From Falciphora oryzae (Eukaryota > Ascomycota > Sordariomycetes > Magnaporthales > Magnaporthaceae), in the NCBI GenBank assembly GCA_000733355.1, contig JNVV01000028.1, forward strand, positions 62,001-126,000: DNA of 64,000 bases, given 5' to 3'. Positions 33,901 to 45,685 of this stretch are shown in pieces. Position 1 is the stretch's first letter. Every line of letters begins with the position of its first letter. A model generated the notes under the pieces. The model was not told the origin of the DNA and searched no databases. It saw only the letters and a program-made list of their open reading frames with translations. The position numbers were made by a program, and so were the translations under genes.

Positions 33901-34007
33901 GCGGCGACTTCCTGGGAGGGTTTGGTGGTGGTGGTGGTGGCGGCGGCGGCGGCAGCGTCGCCTTCAGCACCACGGCCACAGTCAGGGAGGAGGTCAGCGT
34001 GCCTTAG
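30909..34007 (+). CDS. HBRB: HbrB/Bit61-type TORC2 subunit
   Basis: Intronless, 1032 residues. The conserved HbrB (Bit61/PRR5) domain covers about residues 580-770, with Asp-Ala-Trp-Pro-Tyr-Leu-Arg-Ala-Lys-Leu-Leu, Val-Glu-Asp-Val-Arg-Asp-Leu-Leu and Leu-Val-Glu-Leu-Trp near its centre, then Phe-Leu-Pro-Leu. This domain marks the TORC2 subunit related to yeast Bit61/Bit2 and human Protor/PRR5; Aspergillus hbrB mutants hyperbranch. The N-terminal half is Ser/Pro/Gln-rich with poly-Ala and poly-Gln runs, plus a proline-rich motif ending in Leu-Pro-Pro-Lys-Ser-Lys-Val that is usual in this family. A basic Lys/Asp/Lys patch precedes the domain. The C-terminus is Gly-rich. The function is inferred from the domain. 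Confidence 0.88.
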   Translation: MQPRTLLARPSGNASTCEMQPARPPPARAQPGSFSPLQPRPPSSASSSSDLSSSRPRARRVESTPSEDSISPITSLFRSSRGPPPSLQQQPQQQQQRPATPQSTTPIYASFTSQGPNSSTTSLHNFSRPGVLSPTAAAAAAARSVAAASHDPSRGSSPLTLPPAVGNSSSGANTPATSAGRLSSYHLGSRKHAHTAPGMFEATLPSTSTNNLPYIANNMASPQPAPAHRELSASHIAAQAAVMQHQQQQQQPPNQQQFQLPQQQQYVQQQHNRQRSQTVPALFGEDHAYQLPNPKRGSGGPLSPPMLSLTEASAPRENIFGSSYHSGMTQTQAQTHSPAAQAAASVVFPRVAQHSSTPAQVPQPTPQPPPPAPPLPPKSKVKLFSRPGKIYTKSETKEKPQPSPGKIGAALSSLQRGNFSTTSLDSTANSFYSLTNSSSATIRAADAQPEGGEKDKEKKHHFLSRQKNKLKDKSEEYHLPLSSARSNSRPTDPSAPSSLYNFNVPASPGPGSTTFKSMSGLDLRHGGRALREKRKEEQNAESSLSLPAADWAGPGSLGSGAGQSSLYLHDSVDSGKLGLNSIGMDDAWPYLRAKLLVIFEGEDLRPPIEDLNRVVTMHIQYTIAKRLPNVIVEDVRDLLSTGFSSLDQALRVTAEETLVPALVELWIFTFTTVLPYMQAVFLPLDLELAGAGSLMSAEQARDFWGGVLARPQGEPGASEKSPVTVSPASTVLDIRRMVLTSFRDRVILPRYDTLKAMFSRLSLEFLPQSLASMALASPMPIPKPDSTGAVGSGGFGSSSQTAQFSTSPSAESTGSFSLNSMSQSTSYLPRPGTAMSLDPAMASYNSTGSTLLGDVGSAVIGAGGGGSRSRGISNASHGSDGGASIQGGLLRPFTPSSLQMRSGGPGIFGAPGASGLAASLGSLREQNAEDSKQVTEMVGRMLQCMSVLSGIGVAADASDEDERMSELCRLLKLNWLGRGRTGRNRRGMVGGRARRGGGGDFLGGFGGGGGGGGGGSVAFSTTATVREEVSVP

Positions 34008-34399
34008 AAGGGCCGCGACCGGGACCGCGCCCAGCCGTGGGCGAGCTGTGTCCTGTCCTGAAGGGCAGTGTCATGTTTGATGTTACACCAATTGACTTTG
34101 TTTGTTTTCTCTTTTGTTTCTACATTTCCTACTCCTTTTTTTGCAAGCTCGCACGGGGACCCGGCTGGCGTATTCAGGCGCATATAATTCAGGCAGACCA
34201 AACGTCGGGTCTGGCCTTGATTTCCCTTGGCAGCAGCTGGTGGCGGCATTATATCAAAGGGGGGACTTGTCTAGTAGCATACCTAGCTAGGGTGAGGACA
34301 CAGGTTTAGACATCAAACCCATTGCATTTACGTTATTTTATCCGAGACAGTTCCCAACCTGCAATATACACCGGAGAACCGAACAGTTCAAGCGATAGA

Positions 34400-34570
34400 A
34401 ATTCGGAACGAAGAGAGGAGGACACAGGGACCTGGAAAAGGAAGATAAGAATTAGGAAGGAAAAGAGAACAGAGAAATTAGGAAAATAAGCACTGGAGTA
34501 TAGGAACTAGGAAGGGAAGAGCAGCAATCAGGAAAAGAAACCGAGGTGGACACATGGCATGGAAAAAAAG
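34400..34570 (+). repeat. Purine-rich tract
   Basis: About 170 bases strongly enriched in A and G on the plus strand with recurring GGAA and AGGAA words. Possible triplex-forming or structural DNA. Confidence 0.6.
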
Positions 34571-34962
34571 CAGGCATCTAGTTATCCAAATGAAATGGCA
34601 TAAGGACTAGGAACACATCTAAGGCTCGCATCCTACCGTGAACGAGGCCACCCCGTTATGCATCGAGGGCCTCAGAATACTGAGGCAAGAGTTTCTAGGC
34701 ACATCTTCTCCTTGTTAGCTGTTTGCTCCCAGACCGAATGGTGTTCAAGGTAAAAGCGTAATAACAAAGGGTGATCAAATCAGACATCCAAGGAAGGTAT
34801 TTGCTCTCATCTGCCCAAAAAAAGGCTCTAAGGACTCGAGAGGCCACTGCGAATAAAAAAGGCACTTATTTGGAAATTTCATCATTTTGATGCTTGTGTT
34901 GGGGAAGAGAAGGGAAGTGCGTGAAGATGGTGAAGAGGTGAGAGCCTACGGGTGGAGATGCA

Positions 34963-34991
34963 TGTGGTCACCCAAGAGGCGGGTGACCACA
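34963..34991. repeat. Perfect inverted repeat, 11-bp arms, 7-nt loop
   Basis: Arms TGTGGTCACCC (34963-34973) and GGGTGACCACA (34981-34991) are exact reverse complements around the loop AAGAGGC. They can form a stable hairpin in DNA or RNA. Confidence 0.85.
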
Positions 34992-34997
34992 CGACAC

Positions 34998-35030
34998 GGC
35001 GCGACGCGAGACTGCATCACGCGTCGCGCC
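34998..35030. repeat. Perfect inverted repeat, 11-bp arms, 11-nt loop
   Basis: Arms GGCGCGACGCG (34998-35008) and CGCGTCGCGCC (35020-35030) are exact reverse complements around an 11-base loop. It lies six bases after the preceding hairpin. Confidence 0.85.
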
Positions 35031-37659
35031 TGCGAGTCGCTGGAGCAAATAACGGGAGAGGCATCTAGAAAAGTTATCTTGGGGATGTCAGTTGAGGTGG
35101 TCTTGAAGCGGTGGCTCAAGAGGCCGAAAACCTCGCGCGCAGCGTGCTTGCTCCAAGGACACCAAAGTCAGGCGAGAATACTGGCAAGTAACAGGCGCCT
35201 CCCCGTGGGAAGGCAGCCCGGGCTAGTCTTCCTCATGGTCGGTTCGGTTGGGAAATGAAGACGATTATGTGTGATCATCATGTTGGTGCTGGAGCTGGTC
35301 GCGCGCACGGGATGCGGGAGGCTGGAGGGATAGAGACGAGAGGGAGTGGATTCTGGGCGCGAGATGCTTACCTCTATCGATGGTGCCATCTCGACACTCG
35401 ACGCCGTCGCGGCCTGCGCGAAGCAGGGAAGTCGAGTATGGATGGCGGTGTTGCGAATGTTTGTTTGGATGAAGAATGCATAGAAAATTTTTCTGTGACG
35501 GGGAGGCTAAATACTTTCACGCCGAGCGACAGAAAAATGCAGAGCCCCACCGTTGAAGAGGTCCATGCGCTCTCGAAAACTCGAGAGTTGAGCTGGCTGG
35601 CGAATCACGTGATCTGCACAATCGCACCCATCGAGTCGCACTTTGATGAATGAATGAACAAGGGCTTGGGAATTTGACAATAAACAAAGCAACATTTGAA
35701 AGGGACGATACCATAAAGCAAAAAAAAAAAAAAAAGCTCAAGGGGAGAATGGAAGCATAAGTATCGGGGAAGGAAAAGAGATAGTAGCATTTTAAAAGTA
35801 GGGGAAAAAAAAAAAAACTGGCGGGGAGATAGAATGGGTGGAAGAAAAGGACTAGCCATGTCAACGGCAAACTCTCTAAATCGTGACCTTGCGTGGCTTA
35901 CAGACTACTGCCCGCCCCAGGTGCCGGTTTCCTGGTCGGACTTGCCCAAGACGCAGTCCCCAGATAAACGGTCAGTTTTGCTGGCCACGCCTAGTGCGAC
36001 GACGCAGCGCGCGTGCCCGCTACGCCATGTCCACCCCCGATGAGAGTTGACCAGGCTGGTAGGTACCAGTTGGGTGTCCCGCTGTCGGTCGCACCTGATG
36101 TGATCTACGCCGGGGTCGGACCTGCAGGAAGTATAACAAGACCAAGCACATGGAGGACAGTCGCACAGCAGCCGAGTCGCCCCGTCCGTCAGTTGATGAT
36201 CTTTCTAGTATTGGAGGTTCTATTGCCTGCTGCGGGTCTGACAGCCTGGGTTTACTCCTGCATTCAATACTTCTTCGTCCGCAGCGGCAATGTGGGCATC
36301 ACAGTTCGGGACCAGGGCCGCCAAGAACGAGGGTGCAGCTATGCCGGAAGGATGAGGGATACTTTTAATGGAAACCGAAGCAAAAGACGGGAGATGCGCC
36401 ACTGGGGAGAAGCAAGGCGCCCTCCCAAAGTGCGGGCCTAGACGCAACCGAGCTGGAAGGGATGGGTGGCATCGTTGTGGAGTGACAGCTGGCCAACGGA
36501 TCTGGACAAAAGAGAGATAACCACAGCCAGCGGAGGGGCAGCCGCAGACTCCCGACGGTAAGGGATGTCGTCCTAAAGGAGAGCGTCTCTTTCTGTCTTC
36601 AGGTTGCTGCTGCCGCCAACCCCGCTTTCAAAGGGGGAGTCGCCGCGCTGCTGCCAGACATTAAAAGTCGTAGGAAAAATAGAAAGGAATAATCCTGCAG
36701 CGTCGCGGCCGCAGCAGCTGTTCATGTCTCCCCCCTTCAACCCGTCAACGCCGCCCCATCTTTAGGGGAGCAGCCAGACGCACTGGCCGGCCTCCAGATC
36801 CCTGAAGGAGAAACTGGGGCCCAAGCACGACCCCAAAAGGCTCCTTCGTGCCTGAACTTTGAAGGAAAAAAAAAAAAAAGCACGACCCAGCCGAGCCGGC
36901 ACCCAGAACCCAAACCGACCCCACACGGGCCCCACACTATTTTCTCGGTGCGCTGTCCTGCTTCTCGCTCGCCCATCGTTTCCCAAGCGGCACTCAATTC
37001 CAAGTCCCTTTACTTTGCCCCGACCTCCAGCCCAGTATCACGTCTTTTCTCTCGCCCTCGCTCGTTCTGCCACACGCTGCCGCTTTCTCGGGCTAGTCCT
37101 TGGAGGAGACGCCGTCGCCCGTCGCCCGTCGCCGTCGCCGTCGCGTCGTTTCTTTTTTTCTTGTCTCCCCGAGTCGTTCTCTCTTGAAGAGATCCACCTC
37201 ACCCCCGACATCCGCGTCCAGTCCAACGCACGCCCACGGCTGGTCCACTGCCACGACCAGCAGCCAACCGGCCTCGCCCAACCCAGCAGCATCTGCAGCC
37301 TTCCTCGCGATCCTCCTCCGCCCACGTCGAACCGCCTTTGAGCCCTTTCATCACCTGCCATCCATCAGACCTACGCCTCACTTGTTTTTCGCCGATCGCT
37401 GTCGCCGTAATTTTTTTTTTCTTTCTAGCCCCTTGATAATATAGCGAAGCAGATTCAATTCCGAACGACAACCCACGTCTTCGTGGGCGCGCATTCCGCC
37501 TCGATCGATCGGCGGCCCGGTCGCGAGATCCCCCGACTCTACATCAACGCCGCCAACACCCTCCTCCATTAATCACCTCGAGACCATACCATCTGCGCAT
37601 GCGATAAAGCGGAGAGGAGTCTGTCGATATCCACGCCGTGGATCATCGACACGCCAGCA

Positions 37660-40629
37660 ATGATGACCAGCATGGGCCCGTCGTTTCCGCCTCACCCCGG
37701 CGCAATGCAGCAGCACCCAGGCGTACCACCAGGCCACCCGGGCATGGCCCCAGGAATGGCGCACAATCCTAGCCAGCCCGGCGTCCAGCCCGGCGGCATG
37801 CCGCATCAGCTCGGCCACATGGGCGTGTCCGGCCCTGGTCCCCAAGTCAACCCTGCCGCCGCCCTGATGGGCGGTGTCGGCATCCCCCCTGGCGCGAACC
37901 CGAACGCGCACGCGATGCAACACCTGTCACAGCAGCAGCAGCAACAGCTGTTCCAGCAACAACAGCAGATGGGCCCTATGGCATGTATGTACTAAGCCCT
38001 TGATACGCTTTGGGCGTCCTGTCACCATCCATCCCCCTTCGTGACTCCATCTCGTTGTCTGATCCGTGCTGATGTACCAACGACAGACAACAACCCTCAA
38101 GCCGTCCTCCAACACCAAATGCGACAACAGCAGATCCACCAACAAATACAACAGCAGCAGGCGAGGCAGGTCCTGATGGCCCAGCAGGGAATGTACGGAA
38201 ACATAAACCCAGGCATTCCGATCGGCATCCCGATGGGTCAGATGGGCCAGATGAACCCGCAGCAGATAGCACACATCCAACAGCAAATGCGGATGCGCCA
38301 GGTGCGGACTTGTTGCTCCCTGGATATAACACGTTTGCCATAGCCTAACCACCCAAACACATGTAGGCACAGCAGCAGCAACAACAGCAGCAGCACCCCA
38401 GCCAGCAGCAGGTGAGCTCCTTTCCATCCTGCGTCCCGGATCTCGCACTTTTCCCCTGCGTGTGTCTCATTGCCATTCTCGGAACAACACTGATCGATTC
38501 TTGTTGATGTCAAAAGTTAATGGCCGCGCAACAGCTCGCCATGCAGCAACAGGCCGCCCAGCAGGGCCAGAACCCGAACCAGGGCGGGCAGATGGGCTCG
38601 CAGCTCCAGATGCAACCTGTGCAACTTGCTGCACTACAGCAAGCTCAGCAGGCCCACGCCCAACAACAAGCCCAGCAGCAGGCGCAGCAGCAAGCTCAAC
38701 AACAGCAGCAGCAACAGCAGCATCAACAGCAACAGGCGCACCAGGCACAACACCAGCAGCAGGCTCAGCACCAGCAGCAGGCTCAGCATCAGCAACAGCA
38801 GCAGGCTCAGCAACAGGCTCAGCAGCAACAACAGCAGCAGCAGGCTCAGCAGCAACAGGCCCAGTCGCAACCTCCGCCGCAGCCTCAGCAAGGTCCGCAG
38901 GGTCCTCAAGGCCCTCCAGGGCCGCAGCAGCCACAGCCTTCCGCTCAGTCCCAACCGCCGCAACAGGCACCGACGCCACAGGCGCAGCAAGGTCCACAAC
39001 AACCCCCAACGCCGCAACCACAGCAAGGACCGCCAGGCCCTGGGCCAACCGGACCGCCAGGCCAGCCGCCGAATCAGCCAGCACCCCAGGCCGCACATGC
39101 GCCAGTTACGGGACCCGGGAATCAACCTCCGACGCCGGTCGCGGCGCAGCATGCGTTTGCGAACATATCGTTGCAGAAGAGGGAAACTATGAAGGGCCAC
39201 TGTCTTTTGAAACTGATGCAGTTTGCCGAACACCTGAGCGGATATCCAGTAAGTCGGGCTTGCGGGACAGATTCCCCACCGTTTACTGCTCTCTGGTTTT
39301 GAGTTACTGACAGCATTGTGACAGGGAACAAAGCACAAGGACGATCTGTCGTACTGGACCGACTTCGTGCAGCGGTTTTTCTCGCCTAGGGGTGTCTGGA
39401 GGCAGACCCTGCACACGCTTGACGACCAAGAAGGGGACAAGCAGTACGAGATCGGGTTCCCGACTCTAGCTCGCTACTTCAGCACTCACTTCGAGAGCGG
39501 TGTCACGAACATTCAGTTGATCATGGAGAAGGGCACAACAGACAAACCCCTGACCGGGGACTGTCATTATATCGAGAACAGCAAGGCGAGCCTGCAATAC
39601 TGGTTCGAGGGCGGGTCTCACGTGAGTACCCTAAAGTCTGTTTTTTTGCTGGACTCTATTTTTGTCTACAAGACATGAGCGAGCTAACAATATGCGATTC
39701 CGACAGTTGGTGGCAACGGGCACGGTGCGTGCTCAGTTCGATCAGGAGCAGAAGATCGAGCTCTTTGAGTTTATCTGCACCGACTTCGAGGAGTACATCT
39801 CGAGGAGGATGGTGATCCAGGCCGCAAAGCCGAATCACAACTGGATCAAGGAATGGAAAAAGCTCAACTCACAGGACCCCAAAGCCTCGCCCGAAATGAG
39901 CAAGAAGTCCAAGGCGCGAACTCTCAAGTCTCCCACAGCTCCTCCGCCCGATCTCGATATTCCCCAGTCCCTGATAAGGCGTGGAACTCACGTCACCGAG
40001 GCAGTCCATCAGTTCCTCGAGGTGAGTTGCAATCCGCATTGCTGAGTCAAGAATCCGGGGGAGGGTTGGCAGTAAACCAGGCGCTTACAAGACCGCCCAT
40101 GTCTCAGATCTCGGAGATTATTGGACAGATGAACCCTCTGTTCAACTACTTCCATATGCACCCTAATCTCGGCCCCTACCAAGCGCTGGATCAGTATGTG
40201 CAGACCCAGGTCAACGGCGCGGGTGCACAGGGCGCACAGGCAATGAACGGACAGCAGATGCCGCAGCCGGGACCGCGAACCCCCAGCTTCGGCCAGTTCC
40301 CCATGGGGGCCAGCCCGCACGCAGCCCATCTGCAGCTGCCCCAATCGCCGCATATTGGCAGCCCGGTGCCGGGAGGCGCCATGGCCCCGCAGATGCAGAT
40401 GCAGCAGAGCCAGCAGGGCACCACCTCGAGCGGGCCCTCGGCCAACACGTCACCCGCCGGGACTAAGAGGAGGCGACCGTCGGGAGTTAAGGCTGAAGAC
40501 GACGGCGCCACGCCCGCATCGGTCCCGACCCCAGGCGGCGGTCCGCAGATGAACGGCGTGCCGACCAACAAGACGAAGCCGCCGACGCCGAGGATGCAGA
40601 AGAGGCTGAAGAGCAACCCTGCGTCCTGA
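37660..40629 (+). CDS. ptaB: LIM-domain-binding (LDB1-like) transcriptional regulator PtaB
   Basis: Seven exons: 37660..37984, 38087..38301, 38367..38411, 38517..39248, 39325..39621, 39707..40021 and 40108..40629; 816 residues. Exon 3 is only 45 bases. Residues 196 to about 320 are dominated by Gln, Ala-Gln and His-Gln repeats. The LIM-bind domain covers about 410-665, with Lys-Arg-Glu-Thr-Met-Lys-Gly-His, Phe-Phe-Ser-Pro-Arg-Gly-Val-Trp-Arg and a Gln-Tyr-Glu-Ile-Gly-Phe segment. Such proteins (PtaB in Aspergillus, Mfg1 in yeasts) partner a Flo8/Som1 LisH protein to control adhesion, development and hyphal growth. The tail is disordered with Lys-Arg-Arg-Arg, a likely nuclear signal. The long upstream gap and leader suggest complex regulation. 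All junctions are GT-AG and in phase. Confidence 0.88.
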
Positions 40630-41474
40630 AGCTAACCCCCTCCCTGCCTGAGCCTTCCAAGACCTGTGTTTTCCCTCCGCCCGCTTTCCGCCCATGTTCA
40701 ATACCCCCGTCCATGGACATGGCATCCATCTGTACTGGTCACTTTGTTTATACCATTTTATTTATGCGACACGTCGGCGTCGTGTGGTTTTGGGATGGGA
40801 TTCTTCTGTATGTTCATATGACATTTTCAAAAGCTGGCTTACATAGGATGCGATTATCACCGCTTTTTGTTCGTTTACTTATCCGTCTCCTTTTTTTGGT
40901 TGTATCGTTTTTTATCCTTGGCTTTTTGGTTTTATCTGTCCTACTCTATCCTTGTTACTTTTTTTGTGGTCGTTGGTCGGCAGCATTGGCTTGTTTAACC
41001 CTCTTTCTTCGTTAGTCCAAGCTGGGGATTCCGGTGTAATGGGTTGAAGAAAGCGTGCAATGTTGGGCACCCATAGCACTTATTATAACTTTTACCACCA
41101 AGCGCGCCGGTCAACTGATGCGGCACTATCGTTGTTTGTTACCCCTGGATCGAGATAATGCAGAAGTAGTGCGCAACTTGCTACTCCTAAGGTATCAATG
41201 AATAAAGCCGCCTCTAGCAGGCCCAACATGGAGGTAGTAAACTGAACGGACACGTAGGAACACGGCACAAGCGTTAGCGAGACAAAGTTTCAACGTGGAG
41301 GATTAAAAGGTCTACTACATACATGGCGCCCCGTTTAGTCCTCCCAAAGCGCCACAAAACCAGTGAGCCTAACCGTTACTCAGCGGTTTACCGGTTTTTT
41401 TTTTCGTCCCCCGTCCCATCATGCCCGCCATAAGAGTCGTCCCATTTCGTTTCAAAAGAGATGGAAAAGGGAAG

Positions 41475-41510
<36 letters not shown>

Positions 41511-41900
41511 AGGATACAATACAATACGTGTTTAGTTGTTGAGGAGGTTTATACTGAAGGGAGAGAAAAAGAAGACGCCAGTCAGGGGGGAAACCTTTTT
41601 GCACGCCCAAGCGCAAAACGAGAAAAGAGGAAGCCAAACCCGGAACACCGTCGAAAGCCACGGATTAGTATGTTACCGCATAACCGACAGGTGCCGACCT
41701 TTCCCCCCTGAATGCTTTTTTTTTTCTTTCCTTGTTTGGGACGACGCAGCCTCCTCCCCGGGTTGATCGCCCGGCCCCTTCCATCGCCCAAACCGGCTGC
41801 AAGAGTCGTCGGCCTAGGGCGTTCTGAAAAGGTACGCGCCGCCGCCTCGGCTCGTCGTCGCCTGCTGGTGATGGTGCCATATCCCCGCTCAGCGTGCGCC
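40630..41900. other. Convergent 3' region, 1.3 kb
   Basis: Between the stops of PtaB and ADK1. T-rich near 40870-40990 (a probable 3' end), then a 30-base A run at 41480-41509. No gene seen. Confidence 0.55.
41480..41509 (+). repeat. Poly(A) tract, 30 bases
   Basis: Uninterrupted A run in the gap between PtaB and ADK1. Confidence 0.9.
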
Positions 41901-42979
<1,079 letters not shown>

Positions 42980-44144
42980 GGTTGAAGATTTGCGCGCGCC
43001 AATTGAGACGGTGAAAGGAGAGGATGGGCGGAGGGAAAGGCGGGAGGAGCTCAGCGGAGAGGAGTGAGAGGCGACCAGGTGGTAGTGATTCAAATATTCG
43101 TTCGCGGGACAGGAAACGTTGAATATAGTGTTGGAAATGGGGGAGCGAGTTGAGGTTTTCCGATTGCCAGACAGCCTTGGCCCCTGTTCAATGCGGTGCA
43201 CACCGTTGTTCTTAGGACCCACCCAAGCACGGTTCATGGTAGTCGGGCTCCACAACCAGGTCTGGCGAGCCAGGCCTCAACCGTAAGCCGGCCGCCTGTC
43301 AAGTGCCGGTTTTCGCTGCAACCCGGCCGATCTTGCTTTCTCCTCTGATCCGGAAAAGGCACCGAGGAAGGACAGCGGGCCGGTCAAGCACGTGCATGCC
43401 CATGTGCTGTGCTCGTGCTATCGATGCACACCGAGCCCATTGCACCAGGGTCCACAGGCTGTCAGTCAGGAACGTGATCCGGAGGACCAAAAACCGACCG
43501 GCATGGGTGTCCTGCTGGACCTGGTCGGCATTACGGAGTGGATTGACCTGGATACAGACCTGGATCGTGAAGAGAACTGGATTCGATATCAACCCTGCAG
43601 GTTCCTGAAGCCGTATCCATCCAGCTTGTCCAGCCTGAGCCCAGGGGTGAGAAGTGGTGAAAAAAAGCCGTGCCAAAAAGGTGCCTACCACCGAATATAC
43701 TGTGCATGGAAGCAAAAATACTTATAATACTCTTACACCTCTTCATCAGTCCTTGATCTAGTCCTGGTTCATTTTTCCTATTTCTTTTTAATTAAAATAC
43801 TTTTTCTTATTTCCATTGACCCCCTACCTGCCTACCTACCTAGGTATTGACCAGTTTTGTTCATTGCACTGTCACTGACGACTCGACATCGCCAAGTCAC
43901 GTGCGCTGGCGACTCCCGGACGGCCCCACTAGGCAGTGACGACTGGCGTACCTGCCTGAAGAGGCGGGAGCTTGTTGAGGAAGCACTGCGCGGAGCAGCC
44001 ATTCAATTTCCCCCCAACCGACGAACAAACGCCAACCTCGCGATCTAGAGCCGGCCGAAACTCAGCATATCATAGCTGGGCCTCCCACCTGTCAACCGAC
44101 CAGGCACCACCGGACACACCTAGCCCCCGCCGTCCTCCTCTACA
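42980..44144. other. Divergent promoter region, 1.2 kb
   Basis: Between ADK1 and RPN8. Contains a short CCTACCTACC stretch near 43825-43850. I looked for the PACE proteasome element (GGTGGCAAA or its complement) and saw none. No gene supported. Confidence 0.5.
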
Positions 44145-45350
44145 ATGCCCACGACGACCGCCGAGACACTATCATTGGTGACGCGGAACGTCTCGGTAGC
44201 TCCGCTGGTTCTGCTGTCCGTCGTCGACCACTACAACCGCGAGGCCACCCACAAGACTAAGAACAAGCGGGTGGTCGGCGTGCTATTAGGCCAGAACGAC
44301 GGCAAAGATGTCCGCGTATCAAACAGCTTCGCAGGTAGGCTGCCATGCGCCATGCCCGCCTGCGCTTGCGCTTGCATGGACACCCTCCCGCTGACCTCCC
44401 TCCGCCAACAGTCCCCTTCGAGGAGGACGAGAAGAACCCCTCCGTCTGGTTCCTGGACCACAACTACATCGAGTCCATGAACGGCATGTTCAAGAAGGTC
44501 AACGCCCGCGAGAAGCTAATAGGCTGGTACCACTCTGGTCCCAAGCTGCGCGCCTCGGACCTGGAGATTAATGAGCTCCTGAAGCGCTACACACCAAACC
44601 CCCTGCTGGTCATTATTGATGTTCAGCCCAAGGAGGCCGGTGTTCCAACCGACGCCTACTTTGCCGTTGACGAGATCAAGGATGTGCGTCGCCTCGTCTG
44701 CTGCCCCTCGCTTGGCATCCCGGCGGAACTAAACTAATCTGATGTCATCATGACAGGACGGCACGACGACCTCGAGAACCTTCGTCCATACCCCGTCGGT
44801 CATCGAAGCGGAGGAGGCAGAGGAGATCGGCGTGGAGCACCTGCTGCGCGACATCCGAGACGTGGCTGTTGGAACACTGTCGACCCGGGTTACGAACCAG
44901 ATCCAGTCGCTGCAGGGCCTGCACCTGAGGCTGCGGGACATCCAGGCGTACCTGCAAAAGGTGCTGGACGGCCAGCTGCCCGTCAACCACGCCATCCTGG
45001 GCAACCTGCAGGATGTCTTCAACCTGCTACCTAACCTGTCGACGCCTTCGAACAAGTCAGGCGCCGCCAGCGCTAAGGTCGAGGCCGGCCTGCCCTACGC
45101 CATGAGCGTCAAGACCAATGACCAGCTCATGGCTATCTACCTTAGCAGTCTGATCCGCGCTATCACCGCTTTCCATGACCTGATCGAGAACAAGATCCAG
45201 AACCGCCAGCAGCAGGAGGAGAAGGACGGCGAGACCTCATCCGGTAAGGACGGAGATAAGAAGGACGGCACCGACAAGGCCTCGAACGGCGTCAATGGCG
45301 ACAAGGAAGGCGGGGACAAGGATAAGGACCAGTCCAAGGAGAAGAAATAA
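44145..45350 (+). CDS. RPN8: 26S proteasome regulatory subunit Rpn8
   Basis: Exons 44145..44334, 44412..44683 and 44757..45350; 351 residues. Residues about 15-145 form an MPN domain starting [12 protein letters not shown]. The sequence Gly-Trp-Tyr-His-Ser-Gly-Pro-Lys-Leu follows, where the JAMM catalytic His/Asp set is incomplete, so this is the inactive Rpn8 rather than Rpn11. Rpn8 pairs with Rpn11 in the 19S lid. The C-terminal half is helical, and the tail is a Lys/Asp/Gly-rich disordered stretch ending Lys-Glu-Lys-Lys, as in other fungal Rpn8. Introns are 77 and 73 nt. Confidence 0.93.
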
Positions 45351-45685
45351 GAGATGAGGGCGGAGGAGACAAGCAATGAGGCGCCGAACCGGTGGCACGG
45401 CTTGGTGGAAACGGGGGTGAGGTGATATTAATGCGCAGCAGTGGGAGGTCGAAAAAATGGCGCGTGCCACGATAGATCACCCTCAAAATATGACGAACCA
45501 AGCTACGGCCTACCATTAGATAGTGACCCTCGTAGTCGAGAGTCGCAAAGGATCTGAAGCCAGCAGCGATATCCCGTTTCTTGTTAGCCACTTGGACGAA
45601 TAGATGTATGGCTGGACAACTTGTTTAACGGATCCTAGAGTACTCAGACACGAGCTATGTGATTCCATCATGGCAGCTCTGCGGC
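45351..45685. other. Convergent 3' region, 335 bp
   Basis: Between the stops of RPN8 and the SWIM-type gene. Nothing recognisable. Confidence 0.6.

Larger units (their letters stand above)
34008..37659. other. Long intergenic region, 3.65 kb
   Basis: Longest gene-free gap outside the right-end segment. It holds the HbrB 3' end, a purine-rich segment (about 34400-34570), two adjacent perfect hairpins (34963-35030), A runs near 35719-35734 and 35801-35816, and the upstream region of PtaB. From about 36900 to 37600 the plus strand is C/T-rich, typical of a long fungal 5' leader. Open frames of up to 160 codons there have no conserved content. Confidence 0.5.

Noticed and set aside
34887..35258. 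123-codon frame spanning the two hairpins
   Set aside because: Basic, low-conservation translation; the hairpins explain the structure better than coding.
36859..37341. 160-codon frame upstream of PtaB
   Set aside because: C/T-rich leader composition, no conserved content.
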